From a virus: a stretch of DNA of 58,452 nucleotides. Made by a program: the position numbers and the translations under genes. Numbering within the stretch: position 1 is the stretch's first letter; each line of letters begins with the position of its first letter. The stretch is from IMG/VR virus record IMGVR_UViG_3300024430_000001, positions 1 through 58,452 of that record. The stretch is one strand, 5' to 3'. Below, one piece after another: positions 17,847-24,917 of the stretch. The notes below the pieces were generated by a model. That model searched no databases. It worked only from the letters and a program-made list of their open reading frames with translations, and was not told the origin of the DNA.

Positions 17847-18110
17847 ATGCCTTACGGCACAATGGAATTGATGAACGGCGGCGGCGCCGCCTACATTTTC
17901 GAAGCCCAGCGGGTGGTGGGCTCCGGGACGGTGGCCTTCAACTTCCGGATCTCCACGACCTACGGCTACGCGTCCGAGGCCGACTGGGACGACGTCATGC
18001 AGGAGGTCATGGACTACTTCGCTGCCAACTTCATCAACGTGGTGGGTCGCAAACAGCATCCTGGCAGCGGCGATGCGGGCGCCCAGGCCACTATCACCCC
18101 GACACCGTAG
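17847..18110 (+). CDS. Small structural protein of unknown role
   Basis: 87-aa protein from an ATG with TAGGAGA 5 nt upstream. Starts MPYGTMELMNGGGAAYIFEA and carries NFRISTTYGYASEADWDDVM. No family recognised. It lies between the tip protein and endolysin genes, so is probably a minor tail component. Confidence 0.65.
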   Translation: MPYGTMELMNGGGAAYIFEAQRVVGSGTVAFNFRISTTYGYASEADWDDVMQEVMDYFAANFINVVGRKQHPGSGDAGAQATITPTP

Positions 18111-18146
18111 GGGCTTCCCCAACCCGCCTACCCGAGAGGAGGCGTG

Positions 18147-19118
18147 ATGCGTCTGCTCTGGCTCGCTGACGTGCTCCGCGCCGCGGGACTCACTGTGCAC
18201 GAGGTGTCCGGCTGGAAAACTCGAGGCTCGGATACCTATGGTCCTGTCCGTGGCATCACCTGCCACGAAACGCAGGGCAGCCTGCGGTCCACGGATGCCG
18301 GTGAAATCGGCGTCCTGCTGAACGGGTCGGCGACCGCGAATCCGCCGATCGCGCAGCTGTACCTGTCCAGGTCCGGTGCGTGGCATGTGGTGGCGTCGGG
18401 CACCTGCTACCACAACAAAACCGGCTGGGCCGGCCCGAACAAGGGCTACGGCAACGATGCGCTGCTCGGTATCGAAGCCCAGCATGCCAAAGGCGAGCCG
18501 TGGACTGCGCTTCAGTACGAGTCGTATGTGCGCGGCGTGGCCGCGCTGGTCGCCCACAAGGCGTCTGGCTACGACGTGGCGGTGTCACGTGTCGGTGGCC
18601 ATTTCGAGCATCAGCCGGGCGAGAAGTCCGATCCCGGCTTCGACATGAACGTGTTCCGTCGGCGAGTGGCGGATGTCCTAAGTGGAGACGACATGGCTGT
18701 CAATCAGCAAGATTTCGACGCACTGATCTGGCGCCTCGAAGCGCTGATCAACAATCGGCCTACCGTGATAGGTGGCCCCCTCAAGGGCGAGAGGAACGTG
18801 CTGGCGGCCACTTTGGGTGATGTGCAGGCCCGTATCGCCGCCGAGCAGGCCCGCGATGCCGCGCTGTCGGCCACCGTCGAAGCGCTGGCCGAGATGGTCC
18901 GCCAGGGCGGCGGAGACGTGGACGCTGCGGCGATCCTGTCCCGCATCGACGACCGGGTGACCGAGGTCAAAGCGCAAATCACCGAGGTGCACCAAGACGA
19001 GATGGCCCGGCTCGCGGAGGTTATGCAGCAGGCGCTGCGGGACAGGGACGCCCGGATCGCCTCGCTGGAGACCGAGCTGGACGGGCTGCGCGGCGGCGAC
19101 GCGGCGCCGCAGGGGTAG
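18147..19118 (+). CDS. Endolysin, N-acetylmuramoyl-L-alanine amidase
   Basis: 323-aa lysin. Residues 1-175 form an Amidase_2 domain that cleaves the bond between MurNAc and L-Ala in peptidoglycan. Expected zinc ligands are His40 (ITCHETQG), His152 (RVGGHFEH) and Asp162 (EKSDPGF). Residues 185-225 (QQDFDALIWRLEALINNRPT) match a segment common after actinophage amidases, and the rest is a long coiled coil (230-315) instead of a standard cell-wall-binding domain. ATG 18147 follows AGAGGAGG; GTG 18144 is too close to it. Confidence 0.92.
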   Translation: MRLLWLADVLRAAGLTVHEVSGWKTRGSDTYGPVRGITCHETQGSLRSTDAGEIGVLLNGSATANPPIAQLYLSRSGAWHVVASGTCYHNKTGWAGPNKGYGNDALLGIEAQHAKGEPWTALQYESYVRGVAALVAHKASGYDVAVSRVGGHFEHQPGEKSDPGFDMNVFRRRVADVLSGDDMAVNQQDFDALIWRLEALINNRPTVIGGPLKGERNVLAATLGDVQARIAAEQARDAALSATVEALAEMVRQGGGDVDAAAILSRIDDRVTEVKAQITEVHQDEMARLAEVMQQALRDRDARIASLETELDGLRGGDAAPQG

Positions 19119-19122
19119 TGAC

Positions 19123-19386
19123 GTGTGGCCGGAGTTGGAGCCGTTCGCTGGCCCGGTCGGGATTGGCACGGTGGTTCTCGCTGCGATCTGGATGGTGCTG
19201 ACCGGCCGGCTCATCCCCGCCCGGACCCACGAGCGGGAGATCGCCGCGAAGCAGGCAGAGATCGACCGCCTGTCGGCGGCGCTGGAGAAGGTCGAAGCGC
19301 AGCGCGACAAGCTCATGGGTCTCGCGGGCGAGGTGACAGTCGGCATCGTCCGGGCCATTCCGTCGGCACGGGACTCGGTGCCATGA
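19123..19386 (+). CDS. Lysis-cassette membrane protein with coiled coil
   Basis: 87-aa protein with an N-terminal membrane helix (about residues 10-27, VGIGTVVLAAIWMVLTG) and a charged coiled coil (AKQAEIDRLSAALEKVEAQR). The topology is Rz- or holin-partner-like. It lies between endolysin and holin genes. GTG start; the stop overlaps the next start by 4 nt. Confidence 0.7.
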   Translation: MWPELEPFAGPVGIGTVVLAAIWMVLTGRLIPARTHEREIAAKQAEIDRLSAALEKVEAQRDKLMGLAGEVTVGIVRAIPSARDSVP

Positions 19387-19571
19387 GGTGGCCGTGGTCG
19401 CGCCGACGTAAGGCGGAGGAAGCAGAGGCGCTTCGGGCGGCACAGGAACGCCTGGATGACGCGAAGCGCAAGGACGCCGAGGTGAACTCGCTGGCTGACC
19501 AACTGCGGCAGATCCGAGACGCGAACCATTTCGCCGAGATGCTGGCGGCGAGTTTCAGGGACCGGAGATGA
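19383..19571 (+). CDS. Small basic coiled-coil protein
   Basis: 62-aa protein starting MRWPWSRRRKAEEAEALRAA, with a basic head and an Ala/Glu/Arg coiled coil. Similar short proteins follow lysis genes in actinophages. Function unknown. Overlaps both neighbours by 4 nt. Confidence 0.65.
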   Translation: MRWPWSRRRKAEEAEALRAAQERLDDAKRKDAEVNSLADQLRQIRDANHFAEMLAASFRDRR

Positions 19572-19852
19572 GGATCTTCTCAACCATGCTGCTGGCTATG
19601 GCCTTTCTGGGCGGGCTGACGTTCGTCGTCTTCTATGCGACGACGGCACGCTGGTGGCGATCGGACGTAGGCCGTAACGCGATGATTTTCGCCGGCTGCG
19701 AGACGATCATCTTGGGGTTGTCGCTGACGGTGCGGATATTCGGCGACTTCCCTGGTCGGGAGCTGGTTGCCATGACCATGTTTGCGCTATTCACGGTGGC
19801 GATCTGGTGGCGGGTGGTGGCGTTGATCCGCGCCCAGCGCCGAAAGGACTAG
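19568..19852 (+). CDS. Multi-pass membrane protein
   Basis: 94-aa protein with three predicted membrane helices (MLLAMAFLGGLTFVVFYA; FAGCETIILGLSLTVRIF; MTMFALFTVAIWWRVVALI) and a basic C-terminus. It is part of the lysis cassette and could be a second holin or an antiholin. Such proteins are common in actinophage lysis regions. Confidence 0.7.
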   Translation: MRIFSTMLLAMAFLGGLTFVVFYATTARWWRSDVGRNAMIFAGCETIILGLSLTVRIFGDFPGRELVAMTMFALFTVAIWWRVVALIRAQRRKD

Positions 19853-19908
19853 CTTTCGCCGCCGCCATGCCTGACCTGGGGAGATCAAGGGGCGGGGGGG
19901 TGCCGACC

Positions 19909-20058
19909 GTGGCTGTGCACTGGCGTGTGGGTGCTGGCTATGCCTGTGGTGTCGGCTGCCGCTGGGAGTCGCAGACGGTCACCTCCACCCGTAGCCGGGC
20001 TGGGGTGACCTGCCGAGGGTGCATGCGCACCCGCGTGTGGGCGCAGGCCCATGACTGA
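19909..20058 (+). CDS. Small zinc-ribbon-like protein
   Basis: 49-aa protein with four Cys in a CGVGC...CRGC arrangement (HWRVGAGYACGVGCRW, then VTCRGCMRTRVW). The GTG at 19909 has GGGGGG 8 nt upstream and is chosen over GTG 19900 and ATG 19867, which lack a spaced ribosome binding site. Function unknown. Confidence 0.5.
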   Translation: MAVHWRVGAGYACGVGCRWESQTVTSTRSRAGVTCRGCMRTRVWAQAHD

Positions 20059-20090
20059 TTCTTTCCTTCAATCCCTCGAGGAGGGCCATT

Positions 20091-20501
20091 ATGACCACAC
20101 CCACGAAGAACCGGCCGTGGTTCGGCCGCGACCCCGCGTTGTGGATCAACGCGATCAGCATTTTCCTCATGATCGGCGTCGGTTTCGGGCTGCCCATCAA
20201 CGATGGCCTGTCCGCAGGTATCGTCGCGCTCCTGACGGTAGGCGCGACGACGTGGACTGCCGTGCACACCCGGCCGTGGGCGCCCACCATCTTCACTGGT
20301 CTCATCGGCGCGGGCGCGGCGCTTCTGGCCGAGTTCGGGCTGGATGCGACGCAGGAACAGGTGTCGATGATCGCGGCTGGGGTGTCGGCGGTGCTGATGC
20401 TCATCGCCCGCAACCAGATCACCCCGTCCCATGACCCGCGACCGCTCACTGCGGCGGCAGCGGTAGTCCACGGACCGCCCGACTCGGAGCTTCGGCGGTA
20501 G
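20091..20501 (+). CDS. Holin
   Basis: 136-aa protein that should form membrane pores releasing the endolysin. It begins NRPWFGRDPALWINAIS, a start common in actinophage holins, and has three to four hydrophobic helices (IFLMIGVGFGLP; GIVALLTVGATTWTAV; FTGLIGAGAALLAEFG; MIAAGVSAVLMLIA). The C-terminal 25 residues are polar. GAGGAGGG lies upstream of the ATG. Last gene of the late operon before a terminator. Confidence 0.8.
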   Translation: MTTPTKNRPWFGRDPALWINAISIFLMIGVGFGLPINDGLSAGIVALLTVGATTWTAVHTRPWAPTIFTGLIGAGAALLAEFGLDATQEQVSMIAAGVSAVLMLIARNQITPSHDPRPLTAAAAVVHGPPDSELRR

Positions 20502-20593
20502 ACTGGAGGCAGGTGCGGGGGTTCCGGTAGTTGCGTGCTGCGTGACATCCGTCCCAGCGGCGGCGAGATGCCGGCCCCGACCTGTCCAGCGTT

Positions 20594-20625
20594 GCGCCCG
20601 TCCTCTTCGGAGGGCGGGCGCTTCT
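20594..20625 (+). terminator. Late operon terminator
   Basis: Stem GCGCCCGTCCTC/GAGGGCGGGCGC with one G-T pair and a TTCG loop, followed by TTCTGC. The right arm and tail (GGGCGCTTCTGC) recur in the terminators at 21626 and 22443. Confidence 0.8.
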
Positions 20626-20639
20626 GCGCGTTCCGGTGT

Positions 20640-20669
20640 TGTCACCTTAGCGATGTCACCCGGAGGTGA
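20640..20669 (+). promoter_or_regulatory. TGTCACC repeats upstream of the antirepressor gene
   Basis: Two TGTCACC copies (20640-20646 and 20654-20660), 14 bp apart, and a small inverted repeat TCACC-CGGA-GGTGA (20656-20669). They lie in the 309-nt gap 20502-20810, which otherwise holds only the terminator and no gene I can support. A regulatory role is inference. Confidence 0.4.
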
Positions 20670-20810
20670 GAGAATTTCTTGGGCATGAAAACGGCCCGGT
20701 CGGCTGCCTGCCTACCCAGCGGCGGCCGTCCCGGACCGATGCCTTGGCTGACGAGCAGATTTAGGTGGCCTCGCCAGCTTCACCCCTCTACCGAAGGGAA
20801 CCCCACAACT

Positions 20811-21611
20811 ATGCACCAACTGAACCTTGTGGCCAACACTCTCGATCAACTTCGTTGTGAAGATGAGACCGGAGAGTGGTGGCTAGCCCGCTCCCTGATG
20901 CCCGTCATGGGCTACGTCAAGTGGGAGAACTTCGAGGAAGTGATCACGCGCGCCCGTGCGGCGGCGCGTAACTCCGGCCTCGACCCTGATCAGCATGCTT
21001 CCCGGCTCCAGGAAGTTGGGACGAAGTGGACACCGGGCGCAGGTGGTCGGGTTGACTACCGGCTCACCCGCTACGGCGCCTATCTGCTGGCAATGAACGG
21101 CGACCCGCGTAAGCCGGAGATCGCTGGGGCGCAGACCTACTTCGCGGTCAAGACCCGCGAGGCGGAGGCCGCGGCCCTGATCCCGTCTCCACGGCGGCCC
21201 CTCACCAACCGCGAGCTGGCCCTGATGGTCATCGAGGAAGCTGACCGGGCCGACCGGGCGGAGGCCGCGCTGGGGATCACCCAGCCGAAGGCGGAGGCAT
21301 ACGACGTCTTCCTCGACGCGGACGGCACCTACTCCTTTGAGCAGGTCGCCAAGATGCTGCATGCCGAGACCGGGCTGGGGCGCAACAATTTGATGAAGCG
21401 GCTGCGGGAACTCGGCGTGCTCGAGAAGAACAACGTCCCCTATCAGCGTCACCTCGAGCACTTCCACGTCGTCGCCCAGCACTTCGAGGGCGCAGACGGG
21501 CGACGCCGCGTCACCCACACCACCCGGGTCTATCCGTCCGGAGTGGACTTCATTCGACGCAAGGTGCTCGCCGGGCGCGGCATGCTGACCCCGGCTCTTA
21601 TGTCCCCCTAG
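20811..21611 (+). CDS. Phage antirepressor (BRO-N/KilAC type)
   Basis: 266-aa protein. Residues 1-125 resemble the BRO/DinD-like N-domain (ETGEWWLARSLMPVMGYVKW, then YRLTRYGAYLLAMNGD). Residues 165-255 resemble the ANT/KilAC C-domain (TYSFEQVAKMLHAETGLGRN, then MKRLRELGVLEKNNVPYQ). Such proteins bind and inactivate phage repressors and favour lytic growth. It stands alone between two terminators, 13 kb from the repressor gene. GAAGGGAA precedes the ATG. Confidence 0.85.
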   Translation: MHQLNLVANTLDQLRCEDETGEWWLARSLMPVMGYVKWENFEEVITRARAAARNSGLDPDQHASRLQEVGTKWTPGAGGRVDYRLTRYGAYLLAMNGDPRKPEIAGAQTYFAVKTREAEAAALIPSPRRPLTNRELALMVIEEADRADRAEAALGITQPKAEAYDVFLDADGTYSFEQVAKMLHAETGLGRNNLMKRLRELGVLEKNNVPYQRHLEHFHVVAQHFEGADGRRRVTHTTRVYPSGVDFIRRKVLAGRGMLTPALMSP

Positions 21612-21625
21612 GGCTCGGTCACCCT

Positions 21626-21660
21626 GCGCCCGCCCTCCGAAGAGGGCGGGCGCTTCTGCT
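21626..21660 (+). terminator. Terminator of the antirepressor gene
   Basis: Perfect 12-bp stem GCGCCCGCCCTC/GAGGGCGGGCGC with a CGAA tetraloop, followed by TTCTGCT. Confidence 0.85.
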
Positions 21661-21668
21661 ATTGCCCC

Positions 21669-21697
21669 TTGCGCTAATAAACGGCGTCGTTTATTCT
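21669..21697 (+). promoter_or_regulatory. Promoter with palindromic operator in its spacer
   Basis: -35 TTGCGC (21669-21674), 17-bp spacer, -10 TATTCT (21692-21697). A perfect palindrome AATAAACG-GCGT-CGTTTATT (21676-21695) fills the spacer, so a bound protein would block RNA polymerase. The small DNA-binding protein two genes downstream is the likely repressor (inference). Confidence 0.7.
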
Positions 21698-21744
21698 GGG
21701 TGTACGGCCGCAGGGAGTGGCCCGGACCCGAAGGAGCAGCCGCA

Positions 21745-22047
21745 ATGCCGATCACGACCACCATCTTTGGCCAGGACACCCGCCACGCCGAGCCGAGGCC
21801 CGAGATGAGGCCCGAGATCTCAGCCGAGTTTTACGCCGCGCTCGCCGCTGCCGGAGTCACGGCGGACGCAGAGATTGAGCCCGACGGCCAAATCACCATC
21901 GAGACCAACTGCACCCAGATATGCGTAGGTGCAGAGGACGGCTGGATCACCGCCACCGCACGGTACGCCGACGACACTGAGGCGATGATCTACGAGGGTG
22001 AGTCGCTGACCGACCTGGCGGCGGCGATCGCCCGGACGCTGCGGTGA
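21745..22047 (+). CDS. Hypothetical protein
   Basis: 100-aa acidic protein (SAEFYAALAAAGVTADAEIE, then QITIETNCTQICVGAEDGW) with an alternating strand pattern and no recognised family. AAGGAG lies 8 nt before the ATG. It is the first gene behind the palindromic promoter and overlaps the next gene by 4 nt (GTGA). Confidence 0.7.
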   Translation: MPITTTIFGQDTRHAEPRPEMRPEISAEFYAALAAAGVTADAEIEPDGQITIETNCTQICVGAEDGWITATARYADDTEAMIYEGESLTDLAAAIARTLR

Positions 22048-22277
22048 GCCAGGCCGCACGCCGACCCGGCCGTCCGGGCCTGGGCGACCGGGTCGCAGTC
22101 CGCCTGGACCCCGAAGTCCGCGCCGGTCTCGCCCGGTGGGCTGAGGGCCGGCCGGACGTCGACCGCAGGCGCGGGCGACCGGTCGAGGCTGACGCCGTCC
22201 GGGTAATCGTCGAGGAGCGGCTGGCGGCTGAGGGCATCCTCCGGCCGGGGGACGCTACGAGCGCGTCGGAGTGCTAA
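22044..22277 (+). CDS. Small ribbon-helix-helix-like DNA-binding protein
   Basis: 77-aa basic protein. The core DRVAVRLDPEVRAGLARWAE followed by a helix ADAVRVIVEERLAAEG is the strand-helix-helix layout of RHH repressors of the Arc/CopG type. GTG start overlapping the preceding stop. Translationally coupled to the gene before it, so it probably controls the promoter at 21669. Confidence 0.7.
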   Translation: MSQAARRPGRPGLGDRVAVRLDPEVRAGLARWAEGRPDVDRRRGRPVEADAVRVIVEERLAAEGILRPGDATSASEC

Positions 22278-22442
22278 CCTGGGACAGTTCGTTGTTCATT
22301 GAGGTTTGGTTGCGGGTGGCGCCCAGCGTCCCGGTAATCCCGTCGCGGGACTAACTGTCCCGCCCTTCATTGAGGAGTGGTCGTCTTCGACGTGCCAGCC
22401 TGAGCACGATGCTGCGGGGCTCGCCCCCGCCCTTCGCTGATA
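22278..22442. other. Intergenic region with structured repeats
   Basis: Contains a direct repeat TTCATTGAGG (22293-22302 and 22366-22375) and inverted GGGACAGTT (22279-22287) with AACTGTCCC (22353-22361). A local GGGAC/GTCCC stem uses the same right arm, so alternative pairings are possible. No gene seen. Could be a leader or small RNA; untested. Confidence 0.45.
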
Positions 22443-22480
22443 GAAGCGCCCGCTTTCCCGTAGGAGAGCGGGCGCTTCTG
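22443..22480. terminator. Bidirectional terminator
   Basis: Stem AGAAGCGCCCGCT.../...AGCGGGCGCTTCT with one mismatch and a CGTA loop, A-rich to its left and TTCT to its right. It separates convergent genes ending at 22277 (+) and 22506 (-). Third member of the GGGCGCTTCTGC terminator set. Confidence 0.8.
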
Positions 22481-22505
22481 CTCATTGCGAGATGGGGGTT
22501 GCGGT

Positions 22506-22811
22506 CTAGCCTCGCTGCCGGATGCCGCGCTCGGCCAGCAGGTGGCGGTTGCGGACGCCAGTCTTGGACATGCCGAGGCGGGCGGCGATCTGGCGGTAGG
22601 ACCAGCCGAGGCCGCGCAATCGCAGGATCTCCGTATCGGGGATGTCGACGCGTCCCCGTGGCCCGCGTCGACGGGTGGGCACTTTGCCGTGGATGGCTTT
22701 CCAGAGGGTCTTGCTGTGGCGGATGCCGAGTTCGTCGATGATCTCGCGCAGGGTGCGGCCCTTGCGGTAGAGCCGCACCGCTTGTGTGGTCTGTCGGGCT
22801 GTGAGCGGCAT
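22506..22811 (-). CDS. HTH protein, transposase/sigma-r4 type
   Basis: 101-aa basic protein with two helix-turn-helix motifs: QAVRLYRKGRTLREIIDELG near the N-terminus and LRLRGLGWSYRQIAARLGMS near the C-terminus. This two-HTH layout is common in small phage regulators. No ribosome binding site before the ATG, so leaderless translation is possible. Confidence 0.7.
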   Translation of the reverse strand: MPLTARQTTQAVRLYRKGRTLREIIDELGIRHSKTLWKAIHGKVPTRRRGPRGRVDIPDTEILRLRGLGWSYRQIAARLGMSKTGVRNRHLLAERGIRQRG

Positions 22812-22837
22812 GCATCGATGCTATGCCGCAATGAGGA

Positions 22838-23149
22838 TCAGGCGCGGCAGGGCTCGCGGTATTTGTTGAGGTCGGACCCTTTGAGGACGACGATGGTGTC
22901 GATCTCGGTGCAGTCGTCGTCGCCCTCGGCGTAGTCCCGCGCGATAGCCTGCGCGGCCGCGCGCTCGTCGAGGTAGCCGCCTCCGGCGAAGTTGGCCGAC
23001 TGGTACTGGGTGCTGTCCCAGCGGTCCGGGTCGTAGCTGTCGTTGATCGACCAGTTGCACGACACGCCGACCTCGGGTCGGGTGGGGTCGAAGGCCATCA
23101 GGAATGCCTGGTCGTCGGTGAGGGTGACGCGGTAGATGTTGCGGCTCAT
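22838..23149 (-). CDS. Hypothetical protein, divergent from the RHH gene
   Basis: 103-aa acidic protein (RVTLTDDQAFLMAFDPTRPE, NFAGGGYLDERAAAQAIARD, DCTEIDTIVVLKGSD). No family recognised. AGGAGAA precedes the ATG. Its promoter TTGCCA-N18-TACATT lies in the inverted repeat shared with the divergent gene at 23242, so both are probably co-regulated. Confidence 0.7.
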   Translation of the reverse strand: MSRNIYRVTLTDDQAFLMAFDPTRPEVGVSCNWSINDSYDPDRWDSTQYQSANFAGGGYLDERAAAQAIARDYAEGDDDCTEIDTIVVLKGSDLNKYREPCRA

Positions 23150-23183
23150 GGCTTCTCCTGGGTGAGGGGTGGCGCTTCAACGG

Positions 23184-23239
23184 AATAAATGTACCACACT
23201 TAAAGACGACTTGGCAAGAATAGGTGTGGTACATTTATT
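23184..23239. promoter_or_regulatory. 16-bp inverted repeat operator between divergent genes
   Basis: AATAAATGTACCACAC (23184-23199) and its exact complement GTGTGGTACATTTATT (23224-23239), 24 bp apart. Each arm contains the -10-like TACATT of one divergent promoter. Arm spacing is 40 bp, close to four helical turns, which would put bound proteins on the same face. Confidence 0.8.
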
Positions 23240-23241
23240 GC

Positions 23242-23460
23242 GTGAGCGAGGAGAAGAAGCGCAGAGGAAGACCCGCCACCGGCGTGACCCCCAAGCGCAA
23301 CCTGCGAGTCGGCCCGGTCTGGGATGAGGCAGCCGCGATCGCCGAGGCGCGCGGCGAAACCATCACCGACGTGGCCCGGCCCATCCTGGAACGCGGCTTG
23401 CGCCGCTACATCCGGCAGCACGGGCAGGAGGGGGTTGGCGACCAATCGGCGACGGGGTAG
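23242..23460 (+). CDS. RHH-type repressor, probably autoregulated
   Basis: 72-aa basic protein. GVTPKRNLRVGPVWDEAAAI gives a strand then helix, and ETITDVARPILERGLRRYIR gives the second helix: the ribbon-helix-helix pattern. The GTG at 23242 begins 2 nt after the right arm of the inverted repeat, so the transcript is nearly leaderless. Candidate to bind that repeat and control both divergent genes. Confidence 0.7.
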   Translation: MSEEKKRRGRPATGVTPKRNLRVGPVWDEAAAIAEARGETITDVARPILERGLRRYIRQHGQEGVGDQSATG

Positions 23461-23529
23461 TGTGACGGCACTGGTTCGCCAGTCCTCATTGCGATCTGAT
23501 CGCACCGCACGTCCGTGAGACGGGTGGTT

Positions 23530-23598
23530 CCCGGCCGAGGCCGGGCCTCTTTGCGATTTGCGCCCCACCCGGCACGTAGCCGGGTGGGGCGCTCTTTC
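23530..23598 (+). terminator. Two tandem terminators
   Basis: CCCGGC-CGAG-GCCGGG followed by CCTCTTTG (23530-23552), then a perfect 14-bp stem GCGCCCCACCCGGC/GCCGGGTGGGGCGC with loop ACGTA followed by TCTTTCG (23560-23598). They close the RHH gene's transcript. Confidence 0.8.
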
Positions 23599-23630
23599 GT
23601 ATCCGGTCCTGGTCTGCCAGGCTCGCCGGT

Positions 23631-23810
23631 ATGCCGTCTCCATCCGATCCGCGTCCCGCTGATCCTGTCGCACCTCCCGCCGAGGCGGTGTGCTGTGGCC
23701 GGGGGTCGTGGGCGCCGAAAGCCGGGGCTCCGCTGGTGGTGGGATGCCAGCTGTGCAAGCTCTCGCCGACGTACTGGCGCAAACAGTCCGCCCCCGCCGC
23801 CTCGGAGTGA
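23631..23810 (+). CDS. Short Cys-rich protein
   Basis: 59-aa protein with CCGRGSW and CQLCKLSPTYWRK, a Cys pattern seen in other small actinophage proteins. Pro-rich N-terminus (SPSDPRPADPVAPPAEA). Ribosome binding site is weak. Lies between a double terminator and another terminator that overlaps its stop codon. Confidence 0.55.
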   Translation: MPSPSDPRPADPVAPPAEAVCCGRGSWAPKAGAPLVVGCQLCKLSPTYWRKQSAPAASE

Positions 23811-23828
23811 GGCAGGCGGGGGCGGTTC
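23788..23828. terminator. Terminator overlapping a stop codon
   Basis: Perfect 11-bp stem CCGCCCCCGCC/GGCGGGGGCGG with a 16-nt loop that contains the TGA of the Cys-rich gene, followed by TTCTGT. Lies between convergent genes ending at 23810 (+) and 23836 (-). Confidence 0.75.
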
Positions 23829-23835
23829 TGTCGTG

Positions 23836-24120
23836 TCAGTCGGCGGCGGCGCGCTCGACCGTGGCGTACATACCGGTGTCGCCGAACTCCCAGTCTTCAG
23901 TGCGCGACCAGCCCTGCTCAGACAGGATTCGGTCTGCCGCTTCGCCAGCCGCTTCGGTGCCGTCCCGTCCAGGCACGCCGGTGTCGGCGTCGCCCATCGC
24001 CATCTCGCCCGTCATGTCCTGCCCTGTGCCGGACAGGTCGTCGGCCATCTCGTAGACGCCGACTTCGTAGGTCGCATCGGGGGCGATCTCGGTCAATATG
24101 GCTGCCTGGTGCATTTTCAT
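23836..24120 (-). CDS. Hypothetical acidic protein
   Basis: 94-aa, Asp/Glu/Met-rich protein (TYEVGVYEMADDLSGTGQDM, WSRTEDWEFGDTGMYATVE). No family recognised. GAGAGGAA precedes the ATG. First of several minus-strand genes punctuated by hairpins. Confidence 0.65.
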   Translation of the reverse strand: MKMHQAAILTEIAPDATYEVGVYEMADDLSGTGQDMTGEMAMGDADTGVPGRDGTEAAGEAADRILSEQGWSRTEDWEFGDTGMYATVERAAAD

Positions 24121-24146
24121 GGTCGGGTTCCTCTCGCGTTTGGGTG

Positions 24147-24180
24147 CGCCCCGTCCGGCTGTTGCGAGCCGGACGGGGCG
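24147..24180. terminator. 14-bp hairpin between minus-strand genes
   Basis: Perfect stem CGCCCCGTCCGGCT/AGCCGGACGGGGCG with a 6-nt loop. The T-run (ATTTTG) is on the plus-strand side although the flanking genes are read leftward. Confidence 0.6.
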
Positions 24181-24191
24181 ATTTTGTCATG

Positions 24192-24695
24192 TCAGCCGAT
24201 CGGGTTCGGCATCCACTTCATGCCCCACCACTCGTGGTGGTCGTCGGGGATGACGGTGCTGATGCCGTGCTGGCCGGGCATGTCCTGCCAGCCGTCGGCG
24301 AGCATGAGCTTTCGAGGGTGCTCGTACACCCACGATTCCGCCATCACGCCGAGTCTGGTGATGAGGGGCTGTGTCGTGTCGTGGACCAGCTCGTAGACGT
24401 CGGTGCCGATGTCGTCAAGCCGGTAGCCGCGGCGGACGTAGGCGTTACGCACCAGGATCACCACGCGAAGGCCGCCGATCTCGCCGTCCCAGCGGAGGGT
24501 GGGGCGCAGGAGACGCCATGCAGCCGGTGTGCCGTCGACGGTCGCGATGACCATCCAGTCGCCGGGACGGTCGTCGAGCCGGCTTTCAGCGTCACGCAGC
24601 ATGTCGTAGGCGAGACCGATGTCATCGCGTAGGGGGTCGACGAGTGCCCGGTAGCGGGGGTCGCCGTACTCCAGCGTCAGGGCTTCGATCTTCAA
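24192..24695 (-). CDS. Hypothetical protein, GNAT-like pattern
   Basis: 167-aa protein. The middle (GDWMVIATVDGTPAAWRLLR) and later VRRGYRLDDIGTDVYELV recall the strand layout of GNAT acetyltransferases, but no clear acetyl-CoA loop is seen, so this is tentative. TTG 24695 is chosen because GAGGGAG lies 6 nt upstream, the same leader as its operon neighbours; an ATG at 24743 would lie inside a hairpin. Confidence 0.6.
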   Translation of the reverse strand: MKIEALTLEYGDPRYRALVDPLRDDIGLAYDMLRDAESRLDDRPGDWMVIATVDGTPAAWRLLRPTLRWDGEIGGLRVVILVRNAYVRRGYRLDDIGTDVYELVHDTTQPLITRLGVMAESWVYEHPRKLMLADGWQDMPGQHGISTVIPDDHHEWWGMKWMPNPIG

Positions 24696-24719
24696 TGTGG
24701 CTCCCTCTATGGTTGGGGA

Positions 24720-24754
24720 GCCACCCCGAGGTGATACCAGCATCTCGGGGTGGC
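24720..24754. terminator. 11-bp hairpin between minus-strand genes
   Basis: GCCACCCCGAG/CTCGGGGTGGC with a 13-nt loop, between the 43-aa gene and the 167-aa gene. Punctuates the leftward transcript. Confidence 0.55.
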
Positions 24755-24760
24755 GTCTTA

Positions 24761-24892
24761 TTACTGGCCGGTCAGTTTCTTGAGCGTGCCGTCCGGCTGT
24801 CGCTCCCAGATGCCCGCCTCGGCCCGCTTGCGCGGCTCCTGCTGGGAGCCCTGGTGGTTGTCGCCGCTGGGTTTCTCGTCCTTCTTGGCCAT
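24761..24892 (-). CDS. 43-aa hypothetical protein
   Basis: Short polar protein (MAKKDEKPSGDNHQGSQQEP, then WERQPDGTLKKLTGQ). A GGGAGGG ribosome binding site sits 8 nt before the ATG, and the ending in DGTLKKL is a pattern seen in small actinophage proteins. Same operon as the genes on either side. Confidence 0.65.
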   Translation of the reverse strand: MAKKDEKPSGDNHQGSQQEPRKRAEAGIWERQPDGTLKKLTGQ

Positions 24893-24917
24893 GCCGGCCA
24901 CCCTCCCTGTGTCTTGG

